Shown: positions 1 to 9,488, numbered from the stretch's first letter. The stretch is 64,000 nt of DNA from Prochlorococcus sp. scB245a_519A13 (GCA_000634415.1 JFNH01000004.1:42217-106216), one strand, 5' to 3'. Program-made: numbers and translations. The notes: generated by a model from the sequence alone, not told the origin.

Positions 1-310
1 CTATAGGCTCAATTTTTTCTGATATTTCCCAATTGTTTTCTTTTATAGAATCAATGATTTCAAATAGTTGGTTTTTTATTCCAATTGCTGAGGTCCCACT
101 ATGGCTAGCTATTACTTCAACTAAATCATCAATACTCCCTTTTGTGGCTTCAAGGGTTTTTTGTGCAATGTTAGGCCATTTTTCTTTTATTAAAGGTATT
201 AAACTGTCAATTCTTTCAAGTAACCATTTTTCCGAGATAACTTCTTTTTCAGGAAGATCAGAGTTATCTTTTTTTTCTTCTACTTCTTGGGGAGGATGGT
301 AAGTCTCCAT
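1..310 (-). CDS. Unknown conserved-type protein, N-terminal part (runs off window)
   Basis: An open frame on the minus strand starts at ATG 310-308 and stays open for 103 codons to the window edge, so only the N-terminus is visible. The first 25 residues are polar and acidic (METYHPPQEVEEKK). The rest looks like a soluble, mainly helical protein without membrane segments or cysteines. I do not recognise the family and give no function. The start is divergent from the small membrane ORF at 499, with about 190 bases of AT-rich sequence between them that presumably carries both promoters. Confidence 0.7.
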   Translation of the reverse strand, partial: METYHPPQEVEEKKDNSDLPEKEVISEKWLLERIDSLIPLIKEKWPNIAQKTLEATKGSIDDLVEVIASHSGTSAIGIKNQLFEIIDSIKENNWEISEKIEPI

Positions 311-498
311 TATTTAAACTTATTTATTTTAAGATTAGACCCTATTTTCTTAATTTGGAACCCTTATCTAAAGAATTGTGCGATTTATGTAGAATAAAAA
401 CATATAAAAGTTTATTTACATTTTATTTATCTACTCTGTTCTGTAAGAAGGTTTTGTTAAGCTATTACTGAATTTATTAAATCAGTTTAAATTTCATC

Positions 499-636
499 AT
501 GGATATTACATTTGCATCATTAATTTTTGCATCTCGCACAATCCCTACAGACTTTGGATTAGTAGCTGCAGCTATTGCAGGAGCTGGAAGTTTGCTATTC
601 ATTGCCTTAAGATTTGTTCCTGATGCAAGTAATTAA
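499..636 (+). CDS. Small single-span membrane peptide, 45 aa
   Basis: ATG at 499 opens a 45-codon frame. The product has a short polar N-terminus, then a hydrophobic stretch (about residues 20-38, rich in Ala, Gly, Leu and Phe), and ends in a charged tail FVPDASN. Size and topology resemble the one-helix subunits of photosystems and cytochrome b6f, but it does not match any Psa, Psb or Pet peptide I can recall, so no name is given. It stands alone between a divergent gene and the LigD-like gene. Length, composition contrast with the flanking AT-rich DNA and a clean start favour a real gene. Confidence 0.55.
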   Translation: MDITFASLIFASRTIPTDFGLVAAAIAGAGSLLFIALRFVPDASN

Positions 637-719
637 ATAACAGGAACCATCTATAAGAAAATATATCTTTATCTCAACTTTGTTTTGAAAATAGATTTGA
701 TTTATTTATCAACTAGATA

Positions 720-1082
720 ATGAATAAATGGGTTTTGCTTGAACATAAAGTTTATTCTGCTAACTCTTTAGATGTTCATTATGATTTTCTTGTTGAAAAT
801 GGAATAGATTGTTTAACTTGGAAATTTTTAAAACTACCTCTATTAAATCAAGCTTCAATAGAAATTTATAAGCAGCCAAATCATCGACTTGTATGGCTAT
901 CCAGGATAGAACACGAACTTTCTGATAAAAGAGGCTTTGTAAAAAGAATTGATCATGGAATATTTAAAAACGTTTCTGATAAATTTGACTCTGAATATTA
1001 TAGATTCATTTTGGATGGTGAACTTCTTTATGGTTTGTTTGAAATTTCGGCAAATTCATGCCGAATGAGCAAAAATTTTTAA
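720..1082 (+). CDS. LigD 3'-phosphoesterase-like stand-alone protein, 120 aa
   Basis: This small soluble protein resembles the N-terminal 3'-phosphoesterase module of bacterial DNA ligase D. It has His9 followed by a His20-Tyr21-Asp22 triad inside HYDFLVENG, like the HYDFRLE signature of that module. Further on, Arg62-x-Glu64-His65 precedes a KRGFV segment, in the place where LigD has its second Arg/His cluster. In LigD these residues bind the metal and trim 3'-phosphate or ribonucleotide ends during end joining. Here there is no ligase or polymerase domain and no Ku gene nearby. The spacing between the first two histidines (11) is longer than in LigD, so activity is inferred. Start ATG 720. 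SMC follows on the same strand. Confidence 0.5.
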   Translation: MNKWVLLEHKVYSANSLDVHYDFLVENGIDCLTWKFLKLPLLNQASIEIYKQPNHRLVWLSRIEHELSDKRGFVKRIDHGIFKNVSDKFDSEYYRFILDGELLYGLFEISANSCRMSKNF

Positions 1083-1158
1083 TACTCATTTATAAATAAA
1101 CGTAATATTTCTATTGAGAATTTTTGCAAATTAGTTATTCTTATTTAGCTATTGAGAC

Positions 1159-4100
1159 TTGAGATTGGTACATATCAATCAGGTCGAGTTTGAAAATTTT
1201 AAATCTTTTGGGGGAAATGTAAAAATTCCTCTTGAAGAAGGTTTTACTGTGGTTACGGGTCCTAACGGATCTGGTAAAAGTAATATTTTAGATGGAATTT
1301 TATTCTGTTTAGGTCTAGCTAATAGTAGAGGGATGAGGGCTGAAAGATTACCAGATCTAATAAATAACTCTAAAGTTAAAGAGGGTAAGTCATCAGAAAC
1401 ATCTGTATCGGTAAAATTTAATATTCAAGATTGGTCTCCCAGAGAGGACCTTCCGCCTTTGGAACTAGAAGAAGAAGAAATTGCCCTTAATAAAGGTCAA
1501 AAAGAATGGTTAGTTTCTAGAAAATTAAGGCTTATGCCAGGTGGCTCTTATGCTTCTACTTATACTTCTGATGGAAAACAATGCACCTTGCAACAAATAC
1601 AGAGAATATTAAGGGATATTAGTGTTGATCCTGAGGGCAGCAATGTTGTTATGCAGGGTGATGTAACAAGAATTGTGTCAATGAATAATAAGGAGAGGAG
1701 AAATCTTATTGATGAATTAGCAGGAGTCGCACTTTTTGATACAAGAATAGAACAAACTAATGCAAAATTAAATGACGTTTTCGAAAGACAAGAAAGATGT
1801 GAAATTTTAGAAAATGAATTGCAATCTAGTAAAAATAAGCTTGAAAAAGAATGTGAAAAAGCAAAGCGATATAAAGAGTTCAAGGCAAAACTATTACAAA
1901 TAATGGAACTTGAGAAAGTTCTTATTTTTGAAAAACAAGTAAAGCATGTTGAAGCTATAGAAAAAAAAGAAAGTGAAATTGAAAAAAATAAAATTTTATT
2001 TAATAAACAAAAAGAATCTATTAGTAAAGAAATATCAGTCTTAGAAGATGCTTTGAAAATACTTGTTGATGAGCTTAAGGAGAAAGGAGAGGATAAATTA
2101 ATAAAAGTGAATTCTGATATTGGAAGTATTAATTCTAGCTTGAGAGAACTTGATAGGATATCAAGTCTGAATAAAGAAGAAGGTATTAAATTACAAAAGC
2201 AGAGAGATGAAATTGCAATTTCTAAGAGGAATATCGAGTCAGAAAAGATGAGGCAACAAAATTTCGATGATAATTTGTTAAATCAATTGAAATTGCAAAT
2301 TGATGATCTCACTTTAAAACACAAATTATCCAGAAAAAAACTTTCTGATGCGGCTGGAGAATCTGGAGAATTCTCAAAACAAAGTATCAAATTAAATGCT
2401 GAGCTTGAAAGTATAAAAAATCAAATTAATCCTTTGGAAATAAAAAAAAGGAAAATTGAAGAAGAAACTATTCAAAATAATATTCAAAAAGATGAGATAT
2501 TGTCTCAGATCGACTCCTTAGAATTAGAAAAGCAGAAACTTTTAGAAAGAAATCAAAGAAAAAAAGAGACATGCGATATAAAGAATAAAAACTTGTCAAG
2601 TAATAGTTCAGAAATTAATTCTTTAAAAAATGAAATTGATTTATTAATTAAAACTAAATCAAGGCTAAACAATGAGCAATTAAGGCTTGAAAAGGATATA
2701 TCTAGATTCGAAAGCAGGAAGGAAGCTTTAAACGAATCTAGAGGTTCATATGCACTCAGAATTCTCTTAGAAGCCGGGTTAGAGGGTATTCATGGTTATG
2801 TAGCTCAACTTGGACAAGTCAGTGAGAAAAATAGATATGCATTGGAAATTGCTGCTGGAAACAGATTAGGACAAATTGTTGTTGATAATGACCATATTGC
2901 TGCTAAAGCAATTGAAATCCTTAAAAAGAAGAAAGCGGGAAGATTAACTTTCTTACCTTTAAATAGAATTAAAAATCAAAAAAAGAATTATGCGATTTCA
3001 AGATTTGATAATAACTCGGAGAATGGCTTTATTGATAAAGCTATTAATCTAATTACTTTTGATGAAGTCTATTCAGATGTTTTTCGATATGTTTTTGGCG
3101 ATACTTTGGTTTTTTCAGACTTATCTTCAGCTAGATTATCTACACAAAAAAATAGGTTAGTTACCTTAAGTGGTGAATTATTAGAAGCAAGTGGTGCTAT
3201 CACAGGAGGCAGTAAGTTAAATAAAGATTTGGCTTATAGGTTTGGAATTAACAATGATATTGATGAATCCAGTCCTATAAAAGAAAGATTATTAGTTATC
3301 GAAGAAGCTTTAAAAGAGTCAAATAATGATTTGATAATAAAGAATAATAGACTTAGTAAATTAAATTTTAACCGTAGTCAAATAATTCAGGATTGTGCCT
3401 CATTTAATAAAGAAATTGAAGTAAATCAAGATTCTTTTAAGGCTGTCTCGCAAAGAATTGAGGATTGCAAATCGAGATTACATAAACTTGATAATGCTAA
3501 TAATTTATTAGTTAAAGAGTTACATCATTTAAAAAATGAATTGCAGCCTTATCATGACAAGTTTGATCAATTACAAACCATTCAAAAGGTAAATTATGAA
3601 AATAATCAGAAATCATCATTAATAGATTTTAATAAAGACTTTAATAATCTTGATAAAAAACTTGAATTTCTTATTAAGGATAGAGATACATTATTAGATA
3701 AAAAGAATCAATTTGCTTTAAATAAAGAGCGTATAAACAATTCATTAAAAATTACATTACTACAAGAAAAAAACTTGCAGGAATCTATTCAACAACTCGC
3801 AATTGCTCATAGTGAATGGATAGAAAAAAGAGATGAATTTAAAAAAGAGCTTTTAGATCTCGATAATAAAAAAAATTCTTTAGAGAAGGATTTAGGTTTA
3901 TTGAGAAGGAAAAGAGATGAACTAAACTCTTCAATTTCAAATAAAAGGCAAGAATATAATAACTTTCTGTTGAAGCTTGAATATCTTGAAAGAGATATGA
4001 ATTCTCTTAAAGAAGAGATGAGGAGCGAGAAAATAAAATTAGAAAACTATAAAAAAGATCTACCTAATCCTTCCCCGGAGTTTGGAGAATATGAAGGGAG

Positions 4101-4749
4101 GAGTCTTGAATCTTTGCAATCAGAAATTTCGATCATCAATGCAAAATTACAAAGTTTAGAACCTGTTAATATGTTGGCTCTTGACGAACTAGAAGAATTA
4201 ATTGAGAGATTAAATGGTTTGCGAGAAAAATTAGAAATTCTCTCTAACGAAAGATCTGAATTATTGCTGAGAATAGAAACTGTATCTACGATGCGTCAGG
4301 AGGCTTTTATGCAAGCATTTATAGAAGTTGATAAACATTTTAGAGAAATTTTTACAAATTTATCTGATGGAGATGGATTTCTTCAACTTGAAAATCCTAA
4401 TTCGCCTTTAGAAGGAGGATTAACTTTAGTGGCTCATCCCAAAGGAAAAAATGTCAGAAGATTAGCCTCCATGTCAGGTGGTGAAAAATCGTTAACTGCT
4501 TTAAGTTTTTTATTTGCTTTGCAAAAGTATAAACCTTCACCTTTTTATGCATTGGATGAGGTTGATAGTTTTTTAGATGGTATTAATGTTGAAAGGTTGT
4601 CAAAACTAATATCGAATCAGTCATCAAATGCTCAATTTATAGTCGTAAGTCATAGAAGACCTATGATTAGTGCGTCTGAACGAACAATTGGAGTTGCGCA
4701 AGCAAGAGGTGCTAATACTCAAGTTATTGGGTTACCAAATGCTGCATAA
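1159..4749 (+). CDS. smc: Chromosome segregation protein SMC
   Basis: Full-length SMC ATPase (1196 aa), which condenses and organises the chromosome as a homodimer. Walker A GPNGSGKS lies at residues 34-41. Long coiled-coil arms (about 170-530 and 690-1010) flank a hinge around 535-680 that contains the GYVAQLGQ and AAGNRLGQIVV segments. The ABC signature SMSGGEKS is at about 1104-1111 and Walker B ends in Asp-Glu at 1133-1134. The start is TTG at 1159; a second TTG at 1165, giving MVHINQ, is equally possible, and no strong ribosome-binding site decides between them. The next gene, a PRC-barrel protein, begins 45 bases downstream and may be cotranscribed. I see no scpA or scpB partner in the window. 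Confidence 0.95.
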   Translation: MRLVHINQVEFENFKSFGGNVKIPLEEGFTVVTGPNGSGKSNILDGILFCLGLANSRGMRAERLPDLINNSKVKEGKSSETSVSVKFNIQDWSPREDLPPLELEEEEIALNKGQKEWLVSRKLRLMPGGSYASTYTSDGKQCTLQQIQRILRDISVDPEGSNVVMQGDVTRIVSMNNKERRNLIDELAGVALFDTRIEQTNAKLNDVFERQERCEILENELQSSKNKLEKECEKAKRYKEFKAKLLQIMELEKVLIFEKQVKHVEAIEKKESEIEKNKILFNKQKESISKEISVLEDALKILVDELKEKGEDKLIKVNSDIGSINSSLRELDRISSLNKEEGIKLQKQRDEIAISKRNIESEKMRQQNFDDNLLNQLKLQIDDLTLKHKLSRKKLSDAAGESGEFSKQSIKLNAELESIKNQINPLEIKKRKIEEETIQNNIQKDEILSQIDSLELEKQKLLERNQRKKETCDIKNKNLSSNSSEINSLKNEIDLLIKTKSRLNNEQLRLEKDISRFESRKEALNESRGSYALRILLEAGLEGIHGYVAQLGQVSEKNRYALEIAAGNRLGQIVVDNDHIAAKAIEILKKKKAGRLTFLPLNRIKNQKKNYAISRFDNNSENGFIDKAINLITFDEVYSDVFRYVFGDTLVFSDLSSARLSTQKNRLVTLSGELLEASGAITGGSKLNKDLAYRFGINNDIDESSPIKERLLVIEEALKESNNDLIIKNNRLSKLNFNRSQIIQDCASFNKEIEVNQDSFKAVSQRIEDCKSRLHKLDNANNLLVKELHHLKNELQPYHDKFDQLQTIQKVNYENNQKSSLIDFNKDFNNLDKKLEFLIKDRDTLLDKKNQFALNKERINNSLKITLLQEKNLQESIQQLAIAHSEWIEKRDEFKKELLDLDNKKNSLEKDLGLLRRKRDELNSSISNKRQEYNNFLLKLEYLERDMNSLKEEMRSEKIKLENYKKDLPNPSPEFGEYEGRSLESLQSEISIINAKLQSLEPVNMLALDELEELIERLNGLREKLEILSNERSELLLRIETVSTMRQEAFMQAFIEVDKHFREIFTNLSDGDGFLQLENPNSPLEGGLTLVAHPKGKNVRRLASMSGGEKSLTALSFLFALQKYKPSPFYALDEVDSFLDGINVERLSKLISNQSSNAQFIVVSHRRPMISASERTIGVAQARGANTQVIGLPNAA

Positions 4750-4794
4750 ACACACTTTTTTAAATTTATACGTCAGAATGATAAAAAGAAATTT

Positions 4795-5826
4795 ATGAGC
4801 TTGTCTAACACATCTGCTAATAAGAATCTCCCTAACTCAGTTCCTAGAGAACGTTTATGGTTAAGGTCAGAATTAATGGGAACACAAGTGATAACTACTG
4901 ATACTGGGAGGCGGCTTGGCGTAGTTGGCGAAGTTGTTGTTGATATCGATAGAAGAGAGGTGGTCGCTTTGGGACTAAGAGATAATCCACTTACGAGATT
5001 TTTACCAGGCTTGCCTAAATGGATGCCTTTAGTAAGTATAAAGCAAGTGGGAGATGTGATATTAGTTGACTCCCTAGATTCTTTGAATGAGAATTTTTCT
5101 CCAGAAAGATATGGGAAGGTTATTAATTGTCAAGTAATTACAGAATCTGGACAACTTTTAGGAAGAGTTCTTGGCTTTTCTTTTGATATTGAGACTGGGG
5201 ATTTGATATCTCTTGTTATGGGTGCTGTTGGTGTTCCACTTTTAGGTGAGGGAGTTTTAAGTACTTGGGAAATACCGGTTGAGGAAATTGTAAGTAGTGG
5301 TACCGATAGGATTATTGTTTATGAAGGTGCGGAAGAGAAATTGAAGCAATTAAGTAGTGGACTACTTGAGAAACTCGGAGTCGGGGGTTCTTCATGGGAT
5401 GAAAGGGAAGTAAATGGATACTCAGCAAATCTTGTACCTGTTGAGAATCAGTTACTTTCAGGTTCTGAATCAGAACAGCAAAACAATATGGTCGAGGAAT
5501 ATGAACAAGATGATTATGAAGCTGATTATGAAGATGAACTTGAATATATTGAGATAAAAGGTTCTGCAGAGGAAATAAATAACAGAAAAAAGCTATACAT
5601 GGATAATGATGATTCTGATCAGATCGAGAATCAAAATATTGTTAATCAAATAGATGAAAAAAACAATATTGATTCTAAGCAAAAGAAACAATCAATTACT
5701 AATTTAGCTTCGAAAAGACCAATTCAAAATGCAACCGAAACTGTTGATATTGAACCACTAGATGAACAAAATTTAGTTCAAGATAATAAAAAATCAGAAA
5801 AGTTTGAAATTGATGATCCCTGGTAA
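4795..5826 (+). CDS. PRC-barrel domain protein with acidic tail
   Basis: 343 aa. Residues about 20-190 hold two successive PRC-barrel-like units: the first around ELMGTQVITTDTGRRLG, the second around VINCQVITESGQLLGRVLG. Such beta-barrels also occur in the RimM C-terminus and in photosynthetic reaction-centre H subunits. The remaining 150 residues are low-complexity, strongly acidic and rich in Glu, Asp, Asn and Gln, so probably disordered. No enzyme motif or membrane segment is visible. It lies just downstream of smc on the same strand and ends 3 bases from the convergent LpxB-like gene. Function is unknown; a membrane-associated or RNA/protein-binding adaptor would be a guess from the fold. 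Confidence 0.75.
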   Translation: MSLSNTSANKNLPNSVPRERLWLRSELMGTQVITTDTGRRLGVVGEVVVDIDRREVVALGLRDNPLTRFLPGLPKWMPLVSIKQVGDVILVDSLDSLNENFSPERYGKVINCQVITESGQLLGRVLGFSFDIETGDLISLVMGAVGVPLLGEGVLSTWEIPVEEIVSSGTDRIIVYEGAEEKLKQLSSGLLEKLGVGGSSWDEREVNGYSANLVPVENQLLSGSESEQQNNMVEEYEQDDYEADYEDELEYIEIKGSAEEINNRKKLYMDNDDSDQIENQNIVNQIDEKNNIDSKQKKQSITNLASKRPIQNATETVDIEPLDEQNLVQDNKKSEKFEIDDPW

Positions 5827-5829
5827 TTG

Positions 5830-7095
5830 TTAAAGTATTTTTATTGCATTAAAAATTATAGAAGCAAGTTTTTTTGCAGCACCTTTATCGCCTCTTTCTT
5901 TGTTTAGAGCATCTCTTATATTTTTTAATTGATCTCTATTTTTCATAAGAAATAATACTTCTCTTGCAATTTTTATTGGCGAAATATTACCAATTCTTTC
6001 AGGCACAATCATTCTTTTGGCTTTAATATTTGGCCAAGCAAAAAACTTCTTTTTTTTAAAATAGAAATTTTTAATTATAAAAGTTAGGAACCTATTTATG
6101 AATGAAATTTTTCCAATTAATCCAAAAATACCATCCCAGGCATTCATCATATTTAAATGTTGAGTTGGCAGAACAACTAACATTGGAAGACTAATTGCTG
6201 CTAATTCTGCTGTATTTGCTCCAACAGTTGTAATTGCAAGATCACATTCTTTTAATATTTCATAGCAAGGATGTTTCTTGATTAGATAAATCTTTGTATT
6301 TTTTGATGTTTCAATTACACAATCAAAAGGAGAGTCTTTGAGGTTTGTAATTGTTTTGATTTTTGATGAGTAATATTTAGCAATCGGATTTTTGTTGCTT
6401 TGAAAAAATAAATATTCACTTTTATCAGTAGTTGGGGCAATAGGAATTATAAAATTTATATTTTGATTTTCTTCAGCGATATGATCTGCAACTTCTAGGA
6501 AGAAAGGAATTCCAACAGAAAGTTTTGCTTTCTTAGAACCAGGCAACAATGCAATATGGTGTTTTTCTTTTTTTCTTAATGATATTTCGCTATTAAGTTT
6601 GATATCTGCCATCAAATCGCCAATCACTTTACATTTATATTGATATCTTTTAGGTATTAACTCTTTTACTTTTAAATTCATAGCAGCAATTTCGTTGGTC
6701 CATTTAGGCCATCGCGAAACCCATTCAGCATATGTGATATTTAAATAACCTAATCTTTTAGCTAATAAAATGCTCCATAATTGATCCCCACCAAGGAAAA
6801 TAACCACTCCTTTTTTTGGCCACCTAGCAAAAGAATATGGCTTTATTAATAATTTCCAAAAACTTTTGGGCTTTGTTATTAATTCGAATTTATTCCATGA
6901 ATTTGCAACTAAAAATTCCTTACCAGTGGCGTTTGGGCAAGGAACAAGGACTAACCTAAGAGTGAAATCGTGTTTATCGTCATCATATATTGATTTATTT
7001 AGTTTGTTAAGCTCATCCACTACAGGATTAACCCATGTAGTTAATTCACCAGGACCATTGGAGACTAAGACTACTGCAACTGATTTTTTTTTCAT
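5830..7095 (-). CDS. LpxB-like glycosyltransferase (lipid-A-disaccharide synthase related)
   Basis: About 420 aa. The N-terminus VVLVSNGPGELTTWVNP and the later segments ALLPGSKKAKLSVG and TVGANTAELAAISLPMLVV match the GT-B fold of lipid-A-disaccharide synthase relatives: the GPGE loop, the LLPGSR-like nucleotide loop and a C-terminal acceptor/donor region. LpxB joins UDP-diacylglucosamine to lipid X. Whether this relative does so is not shown. The open frame runs further upstream through the tRNA-Leu gene, but translation there is implausible. ATG 7095 (MKKKSVAV) leads straight into the conserved beta strand; ATG 7116 is the alternative. A second, different LpxB-like gene lies at 58813. Confidence 0.75.
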   Translation of the reverse strand: MKKKSVAVVLVSNGPGELTTWVNPVVDELNKLNKSIYDDDKHDFTLRLVLVPCPNATGKEFLVANSWNKFELITKPKSFWKLLIKPYSFARWPKKGVVIFLGGDQLWSILLAKRLGYLNITYAEWVSRWPKWTNEIAAMNLKVKELIPKRYQYKCKVIGDLMADIKLNSEISLRKKEKHHIALLPGSKKAKLSVGIPFFLEVADHIAEENQNINFIIPIAPTTDKSEYLFFQSNKNPIAKYYSSKIKTITNLKDSPFDCVIETSKNTKIYLIKKHPCYEILKECDLAITTVGANTAELAAISLPMLVVLPTQHLNMMNAWDGIFGLIGKISFINRFLTFIIKNFYFKKKKFFAWPNIKAKRMIVPERIGNISPIKIAREVLFLMKNRDQLKNIRDALNKERGDKGAAKKLASIIFNAIKIL

Positions 7096-7120
7096 TGCAG
7101 TTAAACCAGAATACATTAAA

Positions 7121-7202
7121 TGCGGACGGCGAGACTTGAACTCGCAAGGCCGAAGCCACACGCTCCTTAGACGTGCGCGTCTACCAATTCCGCCACGTCC
7201 GC
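7121..7202 (-). tRNA. tRNA-Leu (anticodon AAG)
   Basis: An 82-nt class II tRNA folds cleanly. The acceptor arm is GCGGACG/CGTCCGC with discriminator A. The D arm is GCG/CGC and the D loop contains TTGGTAGA. The anticodon stem is CACGT/GCGTG around the loop CTAAGGA. A long variable arm carries a TTCG tetraloop, and the T arm is GCGAG-TTCAAGT-CTCGC. The long variable arm plus anticodon AAG identify leucine, decoding CUU/CUC. A at position 34 would normally be deaminated to inosine. CCA is not encoded. The LpxB-like gene starts 26 bases downstream. Confidence 0.95.
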
Positions 7203-7461
7203 AAAGGGTTTTGAGCAACCGGAGGATAACTAAACCTTAAAAATATCATACATTATTGGCTGAAATAAGCATGTAGTTCGAAAAGAGTTTTTTTGAATAA
7301 GATGAATAATTTTTCTATTGCATAAAACAAATATTTATACATATTTAACGTTTGAGGTTGTATTGTAAAAAATGTCCTCTGATCTCTAAAAAATTTGTTG
7401 AATACTTTGGCAAATACTTTTTTTCTTAAGTCATTTCATTTCTTCAATATTTATTTTCATA

Positions 7462-8811
7462 ATGGTTGAAAAAGTTTTAATTGCTAATCGTGGAGAAATA
7501 GCTTTACGAATTGTTAGAAGTTGTAGAGAACTAGGTATTGCAACCGTTGCAGTTTTTAGCACTGTAGATAAAAAAGCTTTGCATGTTCAGCTTGCTGATG
7601 AGGCGGTTTGTGTTGGAGATTCATTAAGTAATAAGAGTTATTTAAATATTCCAAATATACTTGCTGCTGCTACATCGAGAGGAGTTGATGCTATTCATCC
7701 TGGTTATGGATTTCTTGCGGAAAATGATAAATTTGCTGAGATGTGTAATGATCACGGCATAGTTTTTATTGGCCCATCTCCAAAAGCTATTAGATCTATG
7801 GGAGATAAATCTACAGCTAAAGAAACTATGGAAGCAGTTGGAGTTCCAACAGTACCTGGTAGTAAAGGCTTGTTATCAAATGTTGATGAGGCTTATAAAT
7901 TGGCAGATGATATTGGCTATCCGGTAATTATTAAAGCCACTGCTGGAGGAGGTGGAAGAGGTATGCGGTTGGTTGAAAACTCTGATAATCTCGAAAAAAT
8001 GTTTAAAGCAGCTCAAGGTGAAGCAGAAGCAGCTTTTGGTAATGATGGTTTATATATGGAGAAATTTATAAAGAAGCCAAGACATGTAGAAATTCAAATT
8101 TTGGCTGACAGGTCGGGTAATGTTGTTCATTTAGGAGAGCGAGATTGTTCAGTTCAAAGAAGACATCAGAAGTTACTAGAGGAGTCTCCTAGTCCTGCAA
8201 TTAATACTGAGCTAAGAAAAAAAATGGGGAACGCAGCTATTGCTGCTGCAAAAAGTATCGGTTACGAAGGGGCGGGGACAGTTGAATTTTTAGTTGATGA
8301 TGATGATAATTTTTATTTTATGGAGATGAATACTAGGATTCAAGTTGAACATCCTGTTACTGAAATGGTTACAGGAGTTGATTTAATAGCTGAGCAAATT
8401 AAAATCGCAAGCGGAGCAAACTTGGAATTTAAACAGGATGATATCCAGTTAAACGGTCATGCCATTGAATGTAGAATCAATGCTGAAGATCCTTCTCACA
8501 ATTTCCGACCATCACCCGGCAAAATAACTGGGTGGCTTCCTCCTGGTGGCCCTGGTGTAAGGGTCGATAGTCATGTCTATACAGGCTATGAAATCCCTCC
8601 TTTCTATGACTCATTAATTGGCAAATTAATAGTCTGGGGAAAAGATCGTAATACTGCAATTAAACGTATGAATAGGGCTTTAAATGAATGTGCAGTAACT
8701 GGTATTCCTACAACAATTAACTTTCATCTAACCTTACTGAATAAATCTAAATTTAAACAGGGTAAGATACATACTAAATATGTAGAAGAAGAATTATTGC
8801 CAAATTACTGA
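7462..8811 (+). CDS. accC: Acetyl-CoA carboxylase, biotin carboxylase subunit
   Basis: 449 aa, the usual length. It carboxylates the biotin carried by BCCP with ATP and bicarbonate, the first half-reaction of fatty-acid synthesis. The N-terminal domain begins [20 protein letters not shown]. The ATP-grasp domain holds Lys158 and the glycine-rich lid GGGGRGMR (162-169). The metal and biotin site [14 protein letters not shown] is intact. The start is ATG 7462. A 260-base AT-rich leader separates it from the divergent tRNA-Leu gene. The gene stands alone; accB, accA and accD are not in this window. Confidence 0.97.
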   Translation: MVEKVLIANRGEIALRIVRSCRELGIATVAVFSTVDKKALHVQLADEAVCVGDSLSNKSYLNIPNILAAATSRGVDAIHPGYGFLAENDKFAEMCNDHGIVFIGPSPKAIRSMGDKSTAKETMEAVGVPTVPGSKGLLSNVDEAYKLADDIGYPVIIKATAGGGGRGMRLVENSDNLEKMFKAAQGEAEAAFGNDGLYMEKFIKKPRHVEIQILADRSGNVVHLGERDCSVQRRHQKLLEESPSPAINTELRKKMGNAAIAAAKSIGYEGAGTVEFLVDDDDNFYFMEMNTRIQVEHPVTEMVTGVDLIAEQIKIASGANLEFKQDDIQLNGHAIECRINAEDPSHNFRPSPGKITGWLPPGGPGVRVDSHVYTGYEIPPFYDSLIGKLIVWGKDRNTAIKRMNRALNECAVTGIPTTINFHLTLLNKSKFKQGKIHTKYVEEELLPNY

Positions 8812-8829
8812 GAATTAATTAAAAGATTT

Positions 8830-9144
8830 CTATGAAATATTTGTATGCAATGCAAGTTTTATAAGCCCTTGCTGACCGACTAATATTTCTCTTAAAAAGC
8901 TTATAATTCCGATCCAAATTACGGGTCCAACATCAACGCCTCCAATAGGAGGAATTAGTTTTCTTGTTAAATTAAGAATAGAGCTTGATGGTATTGAAAC
9001 CAATAACCATAAACCTTTACTTAAATCAATTTTTGGGTACCAAGTAAGTATTAATCTTATTAGGAAAACTATAGTTAGATATGAAAGAGAAATTCCTAAA
9101 CTAATGTCTAAAATTTGAAGAGAGTTTACAAGCAAGGAAATCAC
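8830..9144 (-). CDS. YggT family membrane protein
   Basis: 104 aa with two hydrophobic blocks (about 5-38 and 45-95) and the family pattern LIRLILTWYP followed by a PIGGVDVGPVIW segment. YggT proteins are small integral membrane proteins; cyanobacterial and plastid relatives (CCB3/YCF19-like) have been linked to cytochrome b6 haem attachment and thylakoid or cell-division functions, but the exact role here is unknown. The start is GTG 9144. It is convergent with accC (19-base gap) and divergent from psbX (80-base gap, which must hold both promoters). Confidence 0.85.
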   Translation of the reverse strand: MISLLVNSLQILDISLGISLSYLTIVFLIRLILTWYPKIDLSKGLWLLVSIPSSSILNLTRKLIPPIGGVDVGPVIWIGIISFLREILVGQQGLIKLALHTNIS

Positions 9145-9224
9145 AATTATTTAATTCATCTTAATAAATAACCCATTGAAACGTATTTAATTCGTATTAT
9201 AAATTGAGAATTTAATATTTAAAA

Positions 9225-9410
9225 GTGTTTCAAATCTCAAATTTATTACTAGCCGCAGATTTTTCTGCTGAAGTTGCAAATAATTCCGCAGTGGGAATGA
9301 TAGGTAGTTTTATTGCTGCTGCGTTACTTATCGTTATTCCAGCCAGTGCATTTTTGATTTTTGTCAGCCAGAAAGATTCCCTCGATCGTACTTCTGCTGG
9401 AAGACGCTAG
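9225..9410 (+). CDS. psbX: Photosystem II protein PsbX
   Basis: 61 aa with one transmembrane helix. Residues about 24-55 ([20 protein letters not shown] followed by [12 protein letters not shown]) match the PsbX helix and its conserved stromal SQKD end. PsbX is a peripheral one-helix subunit near cytochrome b559 that affects QB-site function. Compared with the 39-residue cyanobacterial form there is an N-terminal extension of about 20 residues. The start codon used here is GTG 9225. A hairpin lies 31 bases after the stop, and the Ycf66 gene follows on the same strand. Confidence 0.9.
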   Translation: MFQISNLLLAADFSAEVANNSAVGMIGSFIAAALLIVIPASAFLIFVSQKDSLDRTSAGRR

Positions 9411-9441
9411 TTTTTGTAAAAGTTTTAAGTACACTATATAT

Positions 9442-9461
9442 AGGGGATATAAGTATCCCTT
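9442..9461 (+). terminator. Hairpin after psbX, possible terminator or attenuator
   Basis: The arms GGGATA (9444-9449) and TATCCC (9454-9459) pair perfectly around a TAAG loop, extended by a G-U and an A-U pair. The downstream sequence is TTAAAAAATAAATTTTT, so the T-tract is not immediate. It could end psbX transcription or fold in the Ycf66 leader. Confidence 0.4.
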
Positions 9462-9488
9462 TAAAAAATAAATTTTTGGAGAAAGAAT

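Noticed and set aside
33..302. Plus-strand open frame of 89 codons at the window start
   Set aside because: Its translation is Ser/Phe-rich shadow of the minus-strand gene, which has a better start and charged, soluble composition.
7096..7218. N-terminal extension of the LpxB-like frame through the tRNA-Leu gene
   Set aside because: The extension is the translation of the tRNA itself (Arg/Gly-rich); the conserved protein starts at ATG 7095 or 7116.
6866..7240. Plus-strand open frame of 124 codons
   Set aside because: It is the antisense of the LpxB-like gene and tRNA-Leu and shows no protein-like pattern.
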